This document shows, in pieces, positions 35,682 through 45,069 of a DNA stretch of 64,000 nt. The position numbers and the translations under genes are program-made. The stretch spans positions 1 through 64,000 of the forward strand of contig PNKE01000033.1 in NCBI GenBank assembly GCA_013822245.1, written 5' to 3'. Position 1 is the first letter of the stretch, and each line of letters starts with the position of its first letter. Origin of the DNA: Candidatus Solibacter sp. (GTDB lineage Bacteria; Acidobacteriota; Terriglobia; Bryobacterales; Bryobacteraceae). The notes beneath the pieces are model-generated. The model did no database searches. It was not told where the DNA came from and saw only the letters and a program-made list of their open reading frames with translations.

Positions 35682-36926
35682 TTACCCGATCAGGCGCGCC
35701 CCGCGGTGGAAGGTCAGATAGCTGACGGCCCAACGGATCAGGACGACAACCCGGTTCTGGAAATCCACCAGGTGCATCAGGTGGACGAAGAGCCAGACCA
35801 GCCAGGCCAGATAGCCTTTTAACTGGACGCCGAAAAGGTCGGCCACGGCGGCGTGACGGCCGATCGTGGCCAGGCTGCCAAGATCCAGATAACGGAACGG
35901 CGGCGGCGCGACCTTGCCCTCCAGACGGGCGCGAATCACCTTTGCGGCGTATCGGCCGGCCTGAAGCGCCGGCTGGGCGACGCCGGGTAACGGCATGCCG
36001 TCGAGTTCCACCCGCGCCAGGTCGCCGAGGACGAAAATCTCCGGCCGTCCAGGAACGCTCAGATCCGGAGCCACAGGCGCCCTCCCCATCCGGTCGAGTT
36101 CCACGCCGAGATGTCCGGCCAACGGCGATCCCTTCACCCCGGCGGCCCACAGCACCGTCTTTGAAGGGATCCGGCGTTCCACGCCCTCGGACTCCGCCGT
36201 CACGCCGGCGGCATCAATAGTCAAGACGCGGTGGTTCACCAGCGACCGGACGCCCATCCGGATCAGGCGGCGAAGGGCGTAATCCGACAGCGGGGCGTCG
36301 AAGCTGGTCAGCAACCGCGGCGCGGCATCCAGCAGCAGGATCTGCGACTCAGCCGGCCGGATCCGGCGGAAGTCACGCTTCAGCGTGTCGCGGGTGATCT
36401 CGGCCAGCGCCCCGGCAAGTTCCACCCCCGTCGGTCCGCCGCCCACAATGACGAACGTCAGCCAGCTCCGGCGGGCCTCCTCGTCTTCTTCCACCTCGGC
36501 CCGCTCAAAGGCGAGCAGAAGCCGGCGGCGCATTTCGGTGGCGTCGGAAATCGTCTTCAGCCCTGGCGCGGAGGCTTCCCAGGAGTCGTTGCCGAAGTAC
36601 TGCGTCTTCATCCCGGCGGCCAGGACGAGCGTGTCGTAGGCGATGGCAACATCCCCGCAATGGAGGGTCCGGCCGGCCACGTCGATCGACGTCACCTCGC
36701 CCAGTCTGACTTCGACGTTCGGATACGGCGCCAAGACCGAGCGGATGGGTGCGCAGATATCGGCCGCGGAAAGGCCTCCCGTGGCAACCTGATAGAGCAA
36801 CGGCTGGAAGGTGTGGTGGTTCTGGCGGTCGATCACCACCACCCGGCAGGGCGCGCCGCCCAACCGCTTGGCGACGGCCATGCCGGCAAACCCGGCTCCC
36901 ACAACCACGACTGTGTGTTGATGCAT
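35682..36926 (-). CDS. ndh: Type II NADH:quinone oxidoreductase-like FAD protein
   Basis: 414-aa flavoprotein of the NDH-2 type, which passes electrons from NADH to quinones without pumping protons. Two Rossmann motifs are visible: VVVVGAGFAGMAVAKRL for FAD at the N-terminus and VIVGGGPTGVELAGALAE for NADH. Other landmarks are FQPLLYQVATGGLS and VLGDLA with the second FAD contact. The C-terminus is an amphipathic, Trp-rich membrane anchor (YLAWLVWLFVHLMHLV). The ATG at 36926 is preferred; an in-frame TTG lies seven codons upstream. Confidence 0.88.
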   Translation of the reverse strand: MHQHTVVVVGAGFAGMAVAKRLGGAPCRVVVIDRQNHHTFQPLLYQVATGGLSAADICAPIRSVLAPYPNVEVRLGEVTSIDVAGRTLHCGDVAIAYDTLVLAAGMKTQYFGNDSWEASAPGLKTISDATEMRRRLLLAFERAEVEEDEEARRSWLTFVIVGGGPTGVELAGALAEITRDTLKRDFRRIRPAESQILLLDAAPRLLTSFDAPLSDYALRRLIRMGVRSLVNHRVLTIDAAGVTAESEGVERRIPSKTVLWAAGVKGSPLAGHLGVELDRMGRAPVAPDLSVPGRPEIFVLGDLARVELDGMPLPGVAQPALQAGRYAAKVIRARLEGKVAPPPFRYLDLGSLATIGRHAAVADLFGVQLKGYLAWLVWLFVHLMHLVDFQNRVVVLIRWAVSYLTFHRGARLIG

Positions 36927-37087
36927 CGCTTCTTTAGATTGTCTCAAGCCGTGCGCGGTGGAGGTTTGACGTCCATAATAATGAGAATCTGAGCGTGCAG
37001 GCGCTACTATGTCGATGAAGGCACTAGCCCTGCGGCTTCGCCTGTGCTAGTATAAATTCTTTCACGTGCCTTAAAGAGGAGCCATCC

Positions 37088-38149
37088 ATGGACGATAAGG
37101 AAAAACAACGGTCGCTGGCAGCCGCGCTGGGCCAGCTTGAGAAGGCATACGGCAAGGGCTCCATCATGCGCCTGGGGACCCAGGAGGTGATCGCGGTGAA
37201 CGCGATCTCCACCGGCTCGGTCTCGCTCGACCATGCTTTGGGCTGCGGCGGATTTCCGCGCGGACGCGTGGTGGAAGTATTTGGACCGGAATCGTCCGGC
37301 AAGACGACCATCGCCCTCCAGGTGGTCGCCAGCGCACAGAAGTCGGGCGGCATGGCGGCGTTCGTGGACGTGGAGCATGCCCTGGACCCCACCTATGCCC
37401 GCAAACTGGGCGTGGATGTGGACAACCTGCTGGTCTCGCAGCCCGACTATGCCGAGCAGGCGCTGGAGATTACGGCCGCGCTGATCGCCTCGAATGCGAT
37501 TGACGTGCTGGTGCTGGATTCGGTGGCGGCCCTGGTGCCGAAGGCTGAACTCGAAGGCGAGATGGGCGACAGTTTCGTGGGCGTCCATGCGCGGCTGATG
37601 TCGCAGGCGATGAGGAAGCTGACCGGCGTGGTGTCGAAATCGAACACCTGCCTGATCTTCATCAATCAGATCCGCGAAAAGATCGGCGTCATGTTTGGCA
37701 ACCCGGAAACCACCAGCGGCGGCCGCGCGCTGAAGTTCTACTCGTCGGTGAGAGTCGATATCCGGCGCATCGCGGCCATCAAGGACGGCGACGTGGTGGT
37801 GGGCAACCGGACGAAGGTGAAGGTGGTGAAGAACAAGCTGGCGCCGCCGTTCCGCGAAGCCGAATTCGACATCATGTATGGCGAGGGGATCTCGCTGGTT
37901 GGCGACCTGATCGACGTCGGCGTGGAGCGCAACATCGTCGAGAAGAGCGGGTCGTGGTACAGCTACTCGGGCGAGCGGATCGGCCAGGGGCGCGAGAACG
38001 CCAAGACGTTCCTGCGCGACCATCCGGAGACGCTGACCAAGCTCGATGCCCAGGTCCGCCAGACGCTCGGCATGGCGCCGCAGGTTGTGGCCGCTCCAGT
38101 TTCGCCGCCGGACCCGGCCAGGGCCGTCGCGGCCAGGGGATCGAAGTAG
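37088..38149 (+). CDS. recA: Recombinase RecA
   Basis: 353-aa RecA, the ATP-dependent DNA strand-exchange protein that also triggers LexA cleavage. Walker A is GPESSGKT at 66-73, Walker B is [12 protein letters not shown], and the DNA-binding loops are in [16 protein letters not shown] and [27 protein letters not shown] (given here as loop landmarks INQIREKIG and ETTSGG). An AAAGAGGAG ribosome-binding site precedes the ATG. TATAAA at 37051-37056 is a possible -10. I could not identify a LexA box. A hicBA pair follows 56 nt downstream. Confidence 0.97.
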   Translation: MDDKEKQRSLAAALGQLEKAYGKGSIMRLGTQEVIAVNAISTGSVSLDHALGCGGFPRGRVVEVFGPESSGKTTIALQVVASAQKSGGMAAFVDVEHALDPTYARKLGVDVDNLLVSQPDYAEQALEITAALIASNAIDVLVLDSVAALVPKAELEGEMGDSFVGVHARLMSQAMRKLTGVVSKSNTCLIFINQIREKIGVMFGNPETTSGGRALKFYSSVRVDIRRIAAIKDGDVVVGNRTKVKVVKNKLAPPFREAEFDIMYGEGISLVGDLIDVGVERNIVEKSGSWYSYSGERIGQGRENAKTFLRDHPETLTKLDAQVRQTLGMAPQVVAAPVSPPDPARAVAARGSK

Positions 38150-38205
38150 CAACGGCGCATGTCCGGGCTGGAGATTGCGCGATTTCCCGTTAGACTGGAA
38201 TTGCC

Positions 38206-38421
38206 ATGGTGACCATTGAGCCAATCCGCGTGGAAGCGGAGATGGAAAACGACGGGCGGCGCCTCGCCTCGGTTCCCGACCTGCCCGGCGTGATGGCCTG
38301 CGGCGAAACCGAGGAAGAGGCCGTACGCAAGGTGAAGGCGATCGCCCTGATCGTGCAGGCCGACATGATCGCAAGCGGCGAGGAAGTGCCTGCACCGCTG
38401 CGCGTGTTGTTCGCCGCGTGA
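38206..38421 (+). CDS. hicB: HicB-like antitoxin
   Basis: 71-aa antitoxin of the HicB type. The half-RNase-H-like core is visible in EAEMENDGRRLASVPDLPGV, with the usual GETEEEAVRKVKAIAL helix. It lacks a clear C-terminal DNA-binding domain, so it belongs to the short form. Its stop overlaps the hicA GTG start by 4 nt. Antitoxin-first order is common for this sub-group. It neutralises the downstream RNA-targeting toxin. Confidence 0.82.
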   Translation: MVTIEPIRVEAEMENDGRRLASVPDLPGVMACGETEEEAVRKVKAIALIVQADMIASGEEVPAPLRVLFAA

Positions 38422-38630
38422 GCACCTGGAGAGCCGCCAAGGCCCGGCGTGGCTATGCCGCTCCGCCGCGGATCGGGTGGAGCTTCGTGCGGCAGGTCGG
38501 GTCGCATCGCAGGCTGCAGCGGCCCGGATGGCCCGGCTTCACTTTCTGCTTCCACGATAACGGGGAGACCGGTCCGGCGGCGCTCGCCCGTATCGGCAAA
38601 CAGACCGGGTTGCGACCCGAGGACATCTGA
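38418..38630 (+). CDS. hicA: HicA-like mRNA interferase toxin
   Basis: 70-aa toxin with a dsRBD-like fold. The active-site His30 is in RQVGSHRRLQRPGW, followed by FTFCFHDNGETGPAALARI and TGLRPEDI, matching the HicA variant with a C-terminal FHD...GLxPEDL pattern. It starts with GTG overlapping the hicB stop, so expression is coupled to the antitoxin. The catalytic His and length are intact, so the pair is probably functional. Confidence 0.82.
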   Translation: MSTWRAAKARRGYAAPPRIGWSFVRQVGSHRRLQRPGWPGFTFCFHDNGETGPAALARIGKQTGLRPEDI

Positions 38631-39061
38631 CTTCCCCCGCAATCCTTACGGTTTTGTTTGTATGGATGGGGTAGCCCGGAAAGCCGGCTCAGGCGCGCCA
38701 GATGACCCCGTAAGTTCCACGATTGGATGATCTCGATGGGGTTGGCGGCTTGTCGGCGCCGGGTCTCAGCCAGCGCGGCCAGGGCCAAGAAGTTGCAGGA
38801 AGAAGGGGTGCGCAAGCGTCAGGGACAGGGCAAAACTCCACCGCTTCGAACGCGTCAGGGCGGCGGGTTTACGCGGCGCACTGAGCGGGGTGCGTATCAG
38901 AGGTCGAGGCGCTGGCGCTCGTCCGGGCGCGGCGGGACGGGCTGATCCGCCCCGGCTGGGATTCTTGAAAATCGGCGATGGCGGGGGCGGGGAATTTGGG
39001 GGAGGGCGGGGGCTGGCGGGAGTTGGCCTCCGGCTTGCGGAGTTTCGCCGCAAGAGGGGGG
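38631..39061. other. Spacer between hicA and the polysaccharide operon
   Basis: About 430 nt with no coding frame I can support, no RNA gene and no clear transposon end. The right part is very G-rich. It is the 3' flank of the polysaccharide operon, and no classical terminator hairpin was found in it. Confidence 0.35.
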
Positions 39062-39757
39062 TCAATAGGCGCCGTGGCCGAACAGGACGACTTTGACGGT
39101 TTTGGCAAGAAGCCAAAGGTCCATCCAGAGGGTGCGGGTGGTGAGGTAGCGGAGGTCGAGGGCGAGGCGTTTGCGGTAGCTGGTGTCGGTACGGCCGGAT
39201 GCCTGCCAGAGGCCGGTGAGACCTGGTCTTACCTGTAGATAAAGGTTGAAGACGGGGCCGTACTTGGGGGCTTCCTCGGCGACGATGGGGCGTGGGCCGA
39301 CCATGCTCATGTCGCCGCGCAGGACGCTGAGCAGTTGCGGGAGTTCGTCGAGGCTGGAGCGGCGGAGGAGGCGGCCCGTGCGGGTGACGCGGGGGTCGTT
39401 TTTTAGTTTGTGGGTCTGTTCCCATTCGGCGCGCAGGCCGGGGTGGGCGTCGAGGTACTGTTCGAGAACGGTATCGGCGTCGCTCTTCATGGTGCGGAAC
39501 TTCCAGAGGCGGAAGGTGCGGTTGCCCTTGCCGATGCGGTTGTGGGAGAAAAAGACAGGGCCGGGGCTGTCGAGAACGATGAGCAGTGCGATGACGGCGG
39601 CGAAAGGGAGAGCGAGGATCGACAGCAGCGCGGCGACGGCGAGGTCCAGTATGCGCTTCACCAGCAGCGCCCCAGGATGGCTGAGTCCTGGACCTAGGCT
39701 GAGGGCGGCCGGCGTATTGCCAAAACTCGATCCGGACTCGGCCGCGTGGGGGTTCAT
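39062..39757 (-). CDS. Initiating sugar-phosphate transferase (undecaprenyl-phosphate type)
   Basis: 231-aa monotopic membrane enzyme that starts polysaccharide assembly by moving a sugar-1-phosphate from a nucleotide sugar to undecaprenyl phosphate. One hydrophobic segment (LDLAVAALLSILALPFAAV) is followed by the family blocks PVFFSHNRIGKG, LWKFRTMKSDAD, RRSSLDELPQLL, MSMVGPRP and RPGLTGLWQASGRTD. It is the short form without the extra N-terminal membrane domain of WcaJ. The ATG at 39757, 10 nt after the preceding gene, is preferred; an upstream ATG at 39805 would overlap that gene. Last gene of the operon. Confidence 0.92.
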   Translation of the reverse strand: MNPHAAESGSSFGNTPAALSLGPGLSHPGALLVKRILDLAVAALLSILALPFAAVIALLIVLDSPGPVFFSHNRIGKGNRTFRLWKFRTMKSDADTVLEQYLDAHPGLRAEWEQTHKLKNDPRVTRTGRLLRRSSLDELPQLLSVLRGDMSMVGPRPIVAEEAPKYGPVFNLYLQVRPGLTGLWQASGRTDTSYRKRLALDLRYLTTRTLWMDLWLLAKTVKVVLFGHGAY

Positions 39758-39767
39758 TCTTCGCCGG

Positions 39768-40883
39768 TCACCGCAACAAAGCGGCCCTGCTTTGTACCGT
39801 AGCATAGACGGCCTCCATGCGACCGGCGAGCGTCAGGAATCGGAAGTTGGCCTCAAACGCCGCGTGTGCCGCAAGTCCCATGGATTGACGGAGTTGCGGG
39901 GAATCGAGAAGACGGGTCAAGGCGGCGGCCAGCGCCCGTGGATTGCCTGCCTCGGTGAGCAGTCCGGTGACGCCGTCAGTGACCGACTCGCCGACGCCGC
40001 CGACATCGGAAGCGACGACGGGAAGACCGGCGCGCATGGCCTCGAGGATGCTGCGGGGGAATGCTTCGGAGCGGGATGAGAGGACAAAGACCTGGACCTG
40101 GGCGAGCAGGGCGGAAGGGTCGGGCAGGTAGGCATGGAAGGTGATGCGGGAGTCGACGCCCAGGTCTTGAGCCAGGCGCCGGGCGCCGGGCAGGCCGGGA
40201 CCGTCGCCGGCGAGGTCGAGCGCCCAGGCCGAATCTTGGAGCAGGGCGAGGGCTTCGAGAAGGGTGCGGTGGTCCTTGGGCGGATCGAAGCGGGCGACGG
40301 AACAGATGCGAACCGGGGCGATGTCCGGAGTGGCGCGGAGGTTTTCGTCGACATCGTGGACGCCATTGTGGACGACCAGCAGTTTCCCGGCATCCGCGAT
40401 CCGTATTCGCAGGGCCAGTTGCTTTTCGTATTCGCAGACGCAGATGATTGCCGCCGACCAGCGGGCCATCAGGCGTTCGAAAAAGCCGAAGACGGCGCGG
40501 GCGGGAGGGGGCATGCGGTCTCCGGCAGGCCATCCGTGGGGCGTGTAGAGAGCGGGGATGCCGAGCAGACGGCAGGCGAGCCGGCCAAGGGCGCCGGCTT
40601 TGGCGGTGTGAGTGGAGACGAGGTCGGGCTTGAGACGGCGGAGGGCGCGGATGAGTTCGGCGAGGGCCAGGAGGTCAAGAAGCGGATTGGGCTGGCGGCG
40701 GAGCCAGCGGAGGCTCTGAAAGGGCACATCCGCCGCCGAGAGTTGGCCGGTGACGGGTCCCGTGCCACCGACCAGGACCATGACCTGGTGGCCGCGAAGG
40801 ATCATCTCGCGGGCGAGGTCGCGGACATGGATGGTGGCTCCGCCGACGGCATCGGCGCGCGTGATGAGGTAGACGATCCTCAT
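39768..40883 (-). CDS. Glycosyltransferase family 4-type protein
   Basis: 371-aa GT-B fold glycosyltransferase. The N-terminus MRIVYLITRADAVGGATIHV is the acceptor-side Rossmann domain. The donor-binding part has VARFDPPKDH and EAFPRSILEAMRAGLPVVAS with the E-x7-E motif, then GGVGE. It adds a sugar to the lipid-linked repeat unit; which sugar is unknown. The ATG at 40883 overlaps the preceding methyltransferase stop by 4 nt. The frame is open further upstream but only mirrors that gene. Confidence 0.9.
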   Translation of the reverse strand: MRIVYLITRADAVGGATIHVRDLAREMILRGHQVMVLVGGTGPVTGQLSAADVPFQSLRWLRRQPNPLLDLLALAELIRALRRLKPDLVSTHTAKAGALGRLACRLLGIPALYTPHGWPAGDRMPPPARAVFGFFERLMARWSAAIICVCEYEKQLALRIRIADAGKLLVVHNGVHDVDENLRATPDIAPVRICSVARFDPPKDHRTLLEALALLQDSAWALDLAGDGPGLPGARRLAQDLGVDSRITFHAYLPDPSALLAQVQVFVLSSRSEAFPRSILEAMRAGLPVVASDVGGVGESVTDGVTGLLTEAGNPRALAAALTRLLDSPQLRQSMGLAAHAAFEANFRFLTLAGRMEAVYATVQSRAALLR

Positions 40884-41650
40884 GCGGCCGCCTTGCGCGA
40901 GAGGATAACGAGAAAGGCCAGTTTCCTGAAGACGGCGCGGGCGAGAGGCGCGGCCCAGGGCACGGAGGCAAGGCGGGCGAGGGCGCGGCGGCCGGGACGG
41001 CCGAGCAGGCGGTAGCGGATGTAGTCGCTCTCGATGAACTCGATGGTGAAGAGGCGCTGGTAGGCGGCGATGATGGCGCGGCGGGAGCGGTAGCGGGTGT
41101 GGGCGTCGATCCAGGCGAGTTTGTCGACAGCCCACTGGCGGCAGGTGGGGGCCTGGTCTTTCCAGGTGCCGAGACCGAGGCCTCGGAGAGCCCAGGTGTA
41201 AAGCAGGCGGAAGCGCGAGCCGCGGGGCAACCAATGGGAAAAGGGGATGCCGATGTGGCCTTCGCGAAAGACGTCCTTCGAGGGGAACAGGCTGAGCACT
41301 GTGCCGCCGGGCTTGAGTACGCGGTGGATTTCAGCGAGTACGGCGTCGAGATCCTGGACGTGTTCCATGACCTGATTGTTGACGATCAGGTCGAACGCGC
41401 CGTCGGCGAAGGGCAGGCGGCCGTCCTGGATCTCGTGGACAGATGCGCCGAGCAGTCCGGAGGCGGAGGCTTCGGCCCGGGCGTTGGAGCCGGCATAGAA
41501 GACGTCGGCGCCGGAGATGTCGAGGCCCGCATCGAGGCCGGCCTGGACGAGGCGGCCGGCGCCGCAGCCGAAGTCGAGGATGCGCGCGCCGGGGCGGGAG
41601 GCGGCGTAACGCGTCGCGAAGTCGAGCACGAAGCGGTTGGTGACGTCCAT
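40880..41650 (-). CDS. Class I SAM-dependent methyltransferase
   Basis: 256-aa methyltransferase with the SAM loop ILDFGCGAGRLVQAG, LPFADGAFDLIVNNQVMEHV and a LKPGGTVLSLFP strand. In this operon it probably methylates a sugar of the polysaccharide or a lipid-linked intermediate. The C-terminal ~90 residues are basic and partly hydrophobic, and may hold it at the membrane. It begins one nucleotide after the stop of the upstream glycosyltransferase and overlaps the next gene by 4 nt. Confidence 0.88.
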   Translation of the reverse strand: MDVTNRFVLDFATRYAASRPGARILDFGCGAGRLVQAGLDAGLDISGADVFYAGSNARAEASASGLLGASVHEIQDGRLPFADGAFDLIVNNQVMEHVQDLDAVLAEIHRVLKPGGTVLSLFPSKDVFREGHIGIPFSHWLPRGSRFRLLYTWALRGLGLGTWKDQAPTCRQWAVDKLAWIDAHTRYRSRRAIIAAYQRLFTIEFIESDYIRYRLLGRPGRRALARLASVPWAAPLARAVFRKLAFLVILSRKAAA

Positions 41651-41651
41651 G

Positions 41652-42752
41652 TCAGGGCTCGAGATAGAGTTTCTCCCACTGAGATGTGACGGCGCCGATG
41701 TCGAAGCGTTCCAGGGCGAGGGCGCGGGCCGCGCGGCCCATGGCGAGCCGTTCGCCGGAGGTGAGGGCCTCCATGCGGGCCATGGAGGCGGCGAGCGAGT
41801 CGGGGTCGCCGCAGGGAGACAGGAAGCCGGTCTGAGTGTCGGCGATCACCTCGCCGGCGCCGCCTGCGGAGGTCGAAACGCAGGGCAGTCCGCTGGCGGC
41901 GGCTTCGAGCAGGACCATGGGCAGGCCCTCGACGGTGGAAGAGAGGACGAGGGCGTCGGCGGCGTTCATCAGATCGGGCAGGCCGGCGCGGAGTCCAAGG
42001 AAGCAGACATCCGCGCGGAGTTCCGAGGCAAGCGCGCGGAGTTCGGCTTCCTGCGGTCCGGTTCCGGCAATCCACAGCCTGCGGCCTGGGCGGAGAGCGG
42101 CGGCGCGGATCATGGCGGGGTAATCCTTCTTCCACATCAGGCGGCCGGCGGCCAACCAAACGAACTCGTCCGACACGCCCAGGCCGCGGCGGGCGGCTTC
42201 GCGGCGGGCGGGATCGGGCTTGAACGCGGCGGTATCGACGCCGTTGGGGATGACCCGCAGTTTGGCGGGGTTGACGGCGAGCGCGGCGGCGTGGCGATTG
42301 GCGGCGGCCTGACAGACGGCGACGGTGGAGTCGGCGAGCGGATCAGTGAGCCGGTAGAGGAGGTCGCGGCGGCGCGGGTCCGGCGAACGGCGGCTGCTTT
42401 CAGCGAGGCTGTGGAGGGTGGAGATGACGCGCGGGATGGGGAACAGAAGCCGGGCAAGCCGTCCAAGAAGGTTGGCGTGGAACATATGGCAGTGCAGGAC
42501 GGCGGGGCGGACGTCGCGCAGGATGGACGCCAGGCGGGCCAAGCCGCGAGGGCCGGGGATGCCGGGGGTCATGCCGAGGGAGTGGACTTGCACGCCCTGG
42601 CGGGCCAGTCCGTCGTGGAACGCGGAGGGATCGAGCAGGGAGACGACATGGACGGTCCAGCCGCGGGCGAGCAAGGCGAGGGCGAGCAGTGCGACCTGCG
42701 TTTCGGCGCCGCCGCGCGCGAGGTTGGTGGTCAGCAGGACGACGGGACCCAT
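41652..42752 (-). CDS. Glycosyltransferase family 4-type protein
   Basis: 366-aa GT-B glycosyltransferase. The N-terminal acceptor domain starts VVLLTTNLARGGAETQVA, typical for polysaccharide GTs. The donor domain has AAGRLMWKKDYPAMI and EGLPMVLLEAAASGLPCVST (E-x7-E), then GGAGEV. Its ATG shares one nucleotide with the stop of the preceding glycosyltransferase. Sugar specificity cannot be read. Confidence 0.9.
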   Translation of the reverse strand: MGPVVLLTTNLARGGAETQVALLALALLARGWTVHVVSLLDPSAFHDGLARQGVQVHSLGMTPGIPGPRGLARLASILRDVRPAVLHCHMFHANLLGRLARLLFPIPRVISTLHSLAESSRRSPDPRRRDLLYRLTDPLADSTVAVCQAAANRHAAALAVNPAKLRVIPNGVDTAAFKPDPARREAARRGLGVSDEFVWLAAGRLMWKKDYPAMIRAAALRPGRRLWIAGTGPQEAELRALASELRADVCFLGLRAGLPDLMNAADALVLSSTVEGLPMVLLEAAASGLPCVSTSAGGAGEVIADTQTGFLSPCGDPDSLAASMARMEALTSGERLAMGRAARALALERFDIGAVTSQWEKLYLEP

Positions 42753-43876
42753 TAGCGGTCCGCCTTTCGCTCAGGGTGAGTCAACCGTTCGAACAGCGAG
42801 GCATAGGCCGCCGCCATGGCGTCGACGCCGAACTCCGCCGACCTGAGGCGGCCGGCCTGGCCCATCATTTCCCGAAGCCGGGCGTCGCGGCCGAGGCGGG
42901 CGAGTTGGGTTGCGAAAGAGTCCATGTCGCCGACGGGCGCCAGCAGGGCGGTGAGACCGTCGACGACGAGTTCGGGCACGCCGCCGGCGGCGGTTGCAAC
43001 GACGGGCAATCCGGCGGCCATCGCCTCGATCACGGCCAGGGGCGTACCTTCCCAGTCCGACGCCAGGGCGAAGAGGTCGGATGCGGCGAGCAATTCCGTG
43101 ATGGCGGTCTGTGTTCCGAGCAGATGGACGCGGGCGGCGAGTCCAAGTTCCTGGACGAGTTTGAGGCAGGAGTCGCGCAGGCTGCCGTCGCCGGCGAGTA
43201 GAAGGTGGGCATGGGGTTGGCCGGAGAAAGCGCGGGCGAAGGCGGCGATCAGGCCGAGGGGATTTTTCTGGGGGTCGAGGCGGGCGGCGGAGACGATGAG
43301 GAAGCCGTTCTCGGTGAAGCCGTGAGTGGCGCGCCAGCGTGCGCGGTCCGCGGGTGGAGGAAGGTCCGGAGCGTCGATGCCGTTGCGGATCACGGCCGAG
43401 GGTTCGGCGCCGTAGAGTTGGCGGTAAGACCGCGCGACGGCGTCTCCCACGGCGACGGTGGCGACGCGGCGGCGGAAGGCGAGGCGGTGGATGAGCCGGC
43501 CGGCGAAAGCGGACTCTCTTGCCGCGAGATTGTGGACGGTGTGGACCATGGTCTTCGCGGGCAGTCCGAAGCTGGCGGGGAGGGTGTAGCGGAGGACGTA
43601 GGAGTGGGTATGGATGATGCCGGGGCGGAAATCGTTGAAGACGCGGCGGAGGCGGGGGATGGTGCGGAGATCGAGGCCCGGGCGTTTGCCGAGATGCCAG
43701 ACGGGGATTCCGGCGGATTCAAGTTCCGGCTCGAAGCCGCCAGGGAATGCGTCGAAGAGCGAAACGACGGCGGTTTCGAAACGGGCGGGGTCGAGACGGC
43801 GGGCCAGGGACACGGCCATCCGCTCGGCGCCGGCGCGCTTGAGGGTGGCCAGGACTTCGAGGAGGCGGATCTTCAC
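42752..43876 (-). CDS. Glycosyltransferase family 4-type protein
   Basis: 374-aa GT-B glycosyltransferase beginning KIRLLEVLATLKRAGAERM. The conserved donor site reads VSAARLDPQKNPLGLI and EGTPLAVIEAMAAGLPVVAT, followed by GGVPELV. It overlaps the O-antigen ligase stop by 4 nt and ends in the start of the next glycosyltransferase. Together with the other two transferases it would add at least three sugars to the primed lipid. Confidence 0.9.
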   Translation of the reverse strand: MKIRLLEVLATLKRAGAERMAVSLARRLDPARFETAVVSLFDAFPGGFEPELESAGIPVWHLGKRPGLDLRTIPRLRRVFNDFRPGIIHTHSYVLRYTLPASFGLPAKTMVHTVHNLAARESAFAGRLIHRLAFRRRVATVAVGDAVARSYRQLYGAEPSAVIRNGIDAPDLPPPADRARWRATHGFTENGFLIVSAARLDPQKNPLGLIAAFARAFSGQPHAHLLLAGDGSLRDSCLKLVQELGLAARVHLLGTQTAITELLAASDLFALASDWEGTPLAVIEAMAAGLPVVATAAGGVPELVVDGLTALLAPVGDMDSFATQLARLGRDARLREMMGQAGRLRSAEFGVDAMAAAYASLFERLTHPERKADR

Positions 43877-45069
43877 TGCTGTTTACCGGCGGCCCTCCAG
43901 GGCAGGGCCCATTCGGTCATGATCAAGGCGATGATGAGCCAGCTTGGCTTGTACTGCTCCCAGGTGAGGGTGGAGACGCCGATGGCCCAGACGGCGAGAA
44001 TCACGGCCCACAGGGCGCGTTCGGCGGGTTGCATGGTCCAGACATAGAATGCCGCGACGGCGAGCATGAGTCCGTAGAGGGTGAAACCGGCGAGGCCGCA
44101 TTCGACCAGTACGGAGAGGAACGTGTTGTGGGCGACATAGAAGTGGCCAGGGACGCCGGGGACGCCAAGGACCGGCTTCACCGCCTCGGGATAAGCGCCG
44201 GCGCCAATGCCGGCAAGGGCGTGGCGGGGGAAGATTTTGAGGCCGGTTTTCCAGATGGTGGTGCGGTTGTGGAGAGTTCCCGTGGTGAGTTCGGTGGTGA
44301 TGGTGGACAGGCGCTGGCGGGCCGGGGCGGGTGCGAAGCGGAAGACGCCGAGAACCAGTACGGCGAGCAGCAAAACGCTGGCAGCGCGCTGAGAGCGGCC
44401 GGAGAGGTTCCATGCCAGAAGGGGAAAGGCGAAGGCGGCGAAGGTGGCGACCATGGCCATGCGTGAGGCGGTGAGCAGGACGGCGCCGATGATGAAGACG
44501 ACGGCGAGGCGGTTGAGCCAACCGGCGAGGCCGCCGCGCATGGCGAGATAGAGGGCGAGGGGAATGGAGATGGCGAGGATGAGGCCGAAGTCGTTGGGGT
44601 CGAAACCGGCGGCGGCGTAGCGGCGCCAGTAGGTCTGCATGTCATGGAAGTAGCGGAAGTAGGCGCTGGCCGAGGCGGCGACGGCGCCGAGGACGTAGGC
44701 CTGCATCAAATGGCGCTGGCGCGACTCGCCGCGGCAACTGTCCCAGATGAGCAGTGTCATTGCCAGGAGTTCGGCAAGCGTCTTCACGCGGGCGACGGTA
44801 GCGGACCGGTCGATGCTCCAGATCCAGGTGAGCGCAGCCCAGACGACGAATGCGCCGGCCAGCGCAAGGGCCAGATTCGGGCGGCGCACCGATCCGCGGC
44901 GCCAAGCCACAGCGGCGGCCGCGCCGAATGCCACGACCCCGAGCATGTGGGAAAGTGTCGTAGCGCCGGGAAGCTGGATGCTCTTTTCCCAAGGGATGGA
45001 GAAGACGAAGATGCAGAGCGCAGCCCAGGCGGCCTTGGAAACCCACCAGGGCCGGATGTCGTCCGTCAT
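43873..45069 (-). CDS. O-antigen ligase / polymerase family membrane protein
   Basis: 398-aa inner-membrane protein with about ten to twelve hydrophobic helices. The large periplasmic loop carries the Wzy_C/WaaL-type signature: RQRLSTITTELTTGTLHNRT, then HALAGIGAGAYPEA and HNTFLSVLVECGLAGF. It either polymerises repeat units (Wzy) or joins them to an acceptor (ligase). The presence of a flippase and no other polymerase in the operon makes the Wzy role attractive, but sequence alone does not decide. Confidence 0.88.
   Translation of the reverse strand: MTDDIRPWWVSKAAWAALCIFVFSIPWEKSIQLPGATTLSHMLGVVAFGAAAAVAWRRGSVRRPNLALALAGAFVVWAALTWIWSIDRSATVARVKTLAELLAMTLLIWDSCRGESRQRHLMQAYVLGAVAASASAYFRYFHDMQTYWRRYAAAGFDPNDFGLILAISIPLALYLAMRGGLAGWLNRLAVVFIIGAVLLTASRMAMVATFAAFAFPLLAWNLSGRSQRAASVLLLAVLVLGVFRFAPAPARQRLSTITTELTTGTLHNRTTIWKTGLKIFPRHALAGIGAGAYPEAVKPVLGVPGVPGHFYVAHNTFLSVLVECGLAGFTLYGLMLAVAAFYVWTMQPAERALWAVILAVWAIGVSTLTWEQYKPSWLIIALIMTEWALPWRAAGKQQ

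Noticed and set aside
36927-37087. A LexA/SOS box upstream of recA
   Set aside because: I found only a TATAAA and CTAG half-repeats, nothing that matches a known LexA operator well enough.
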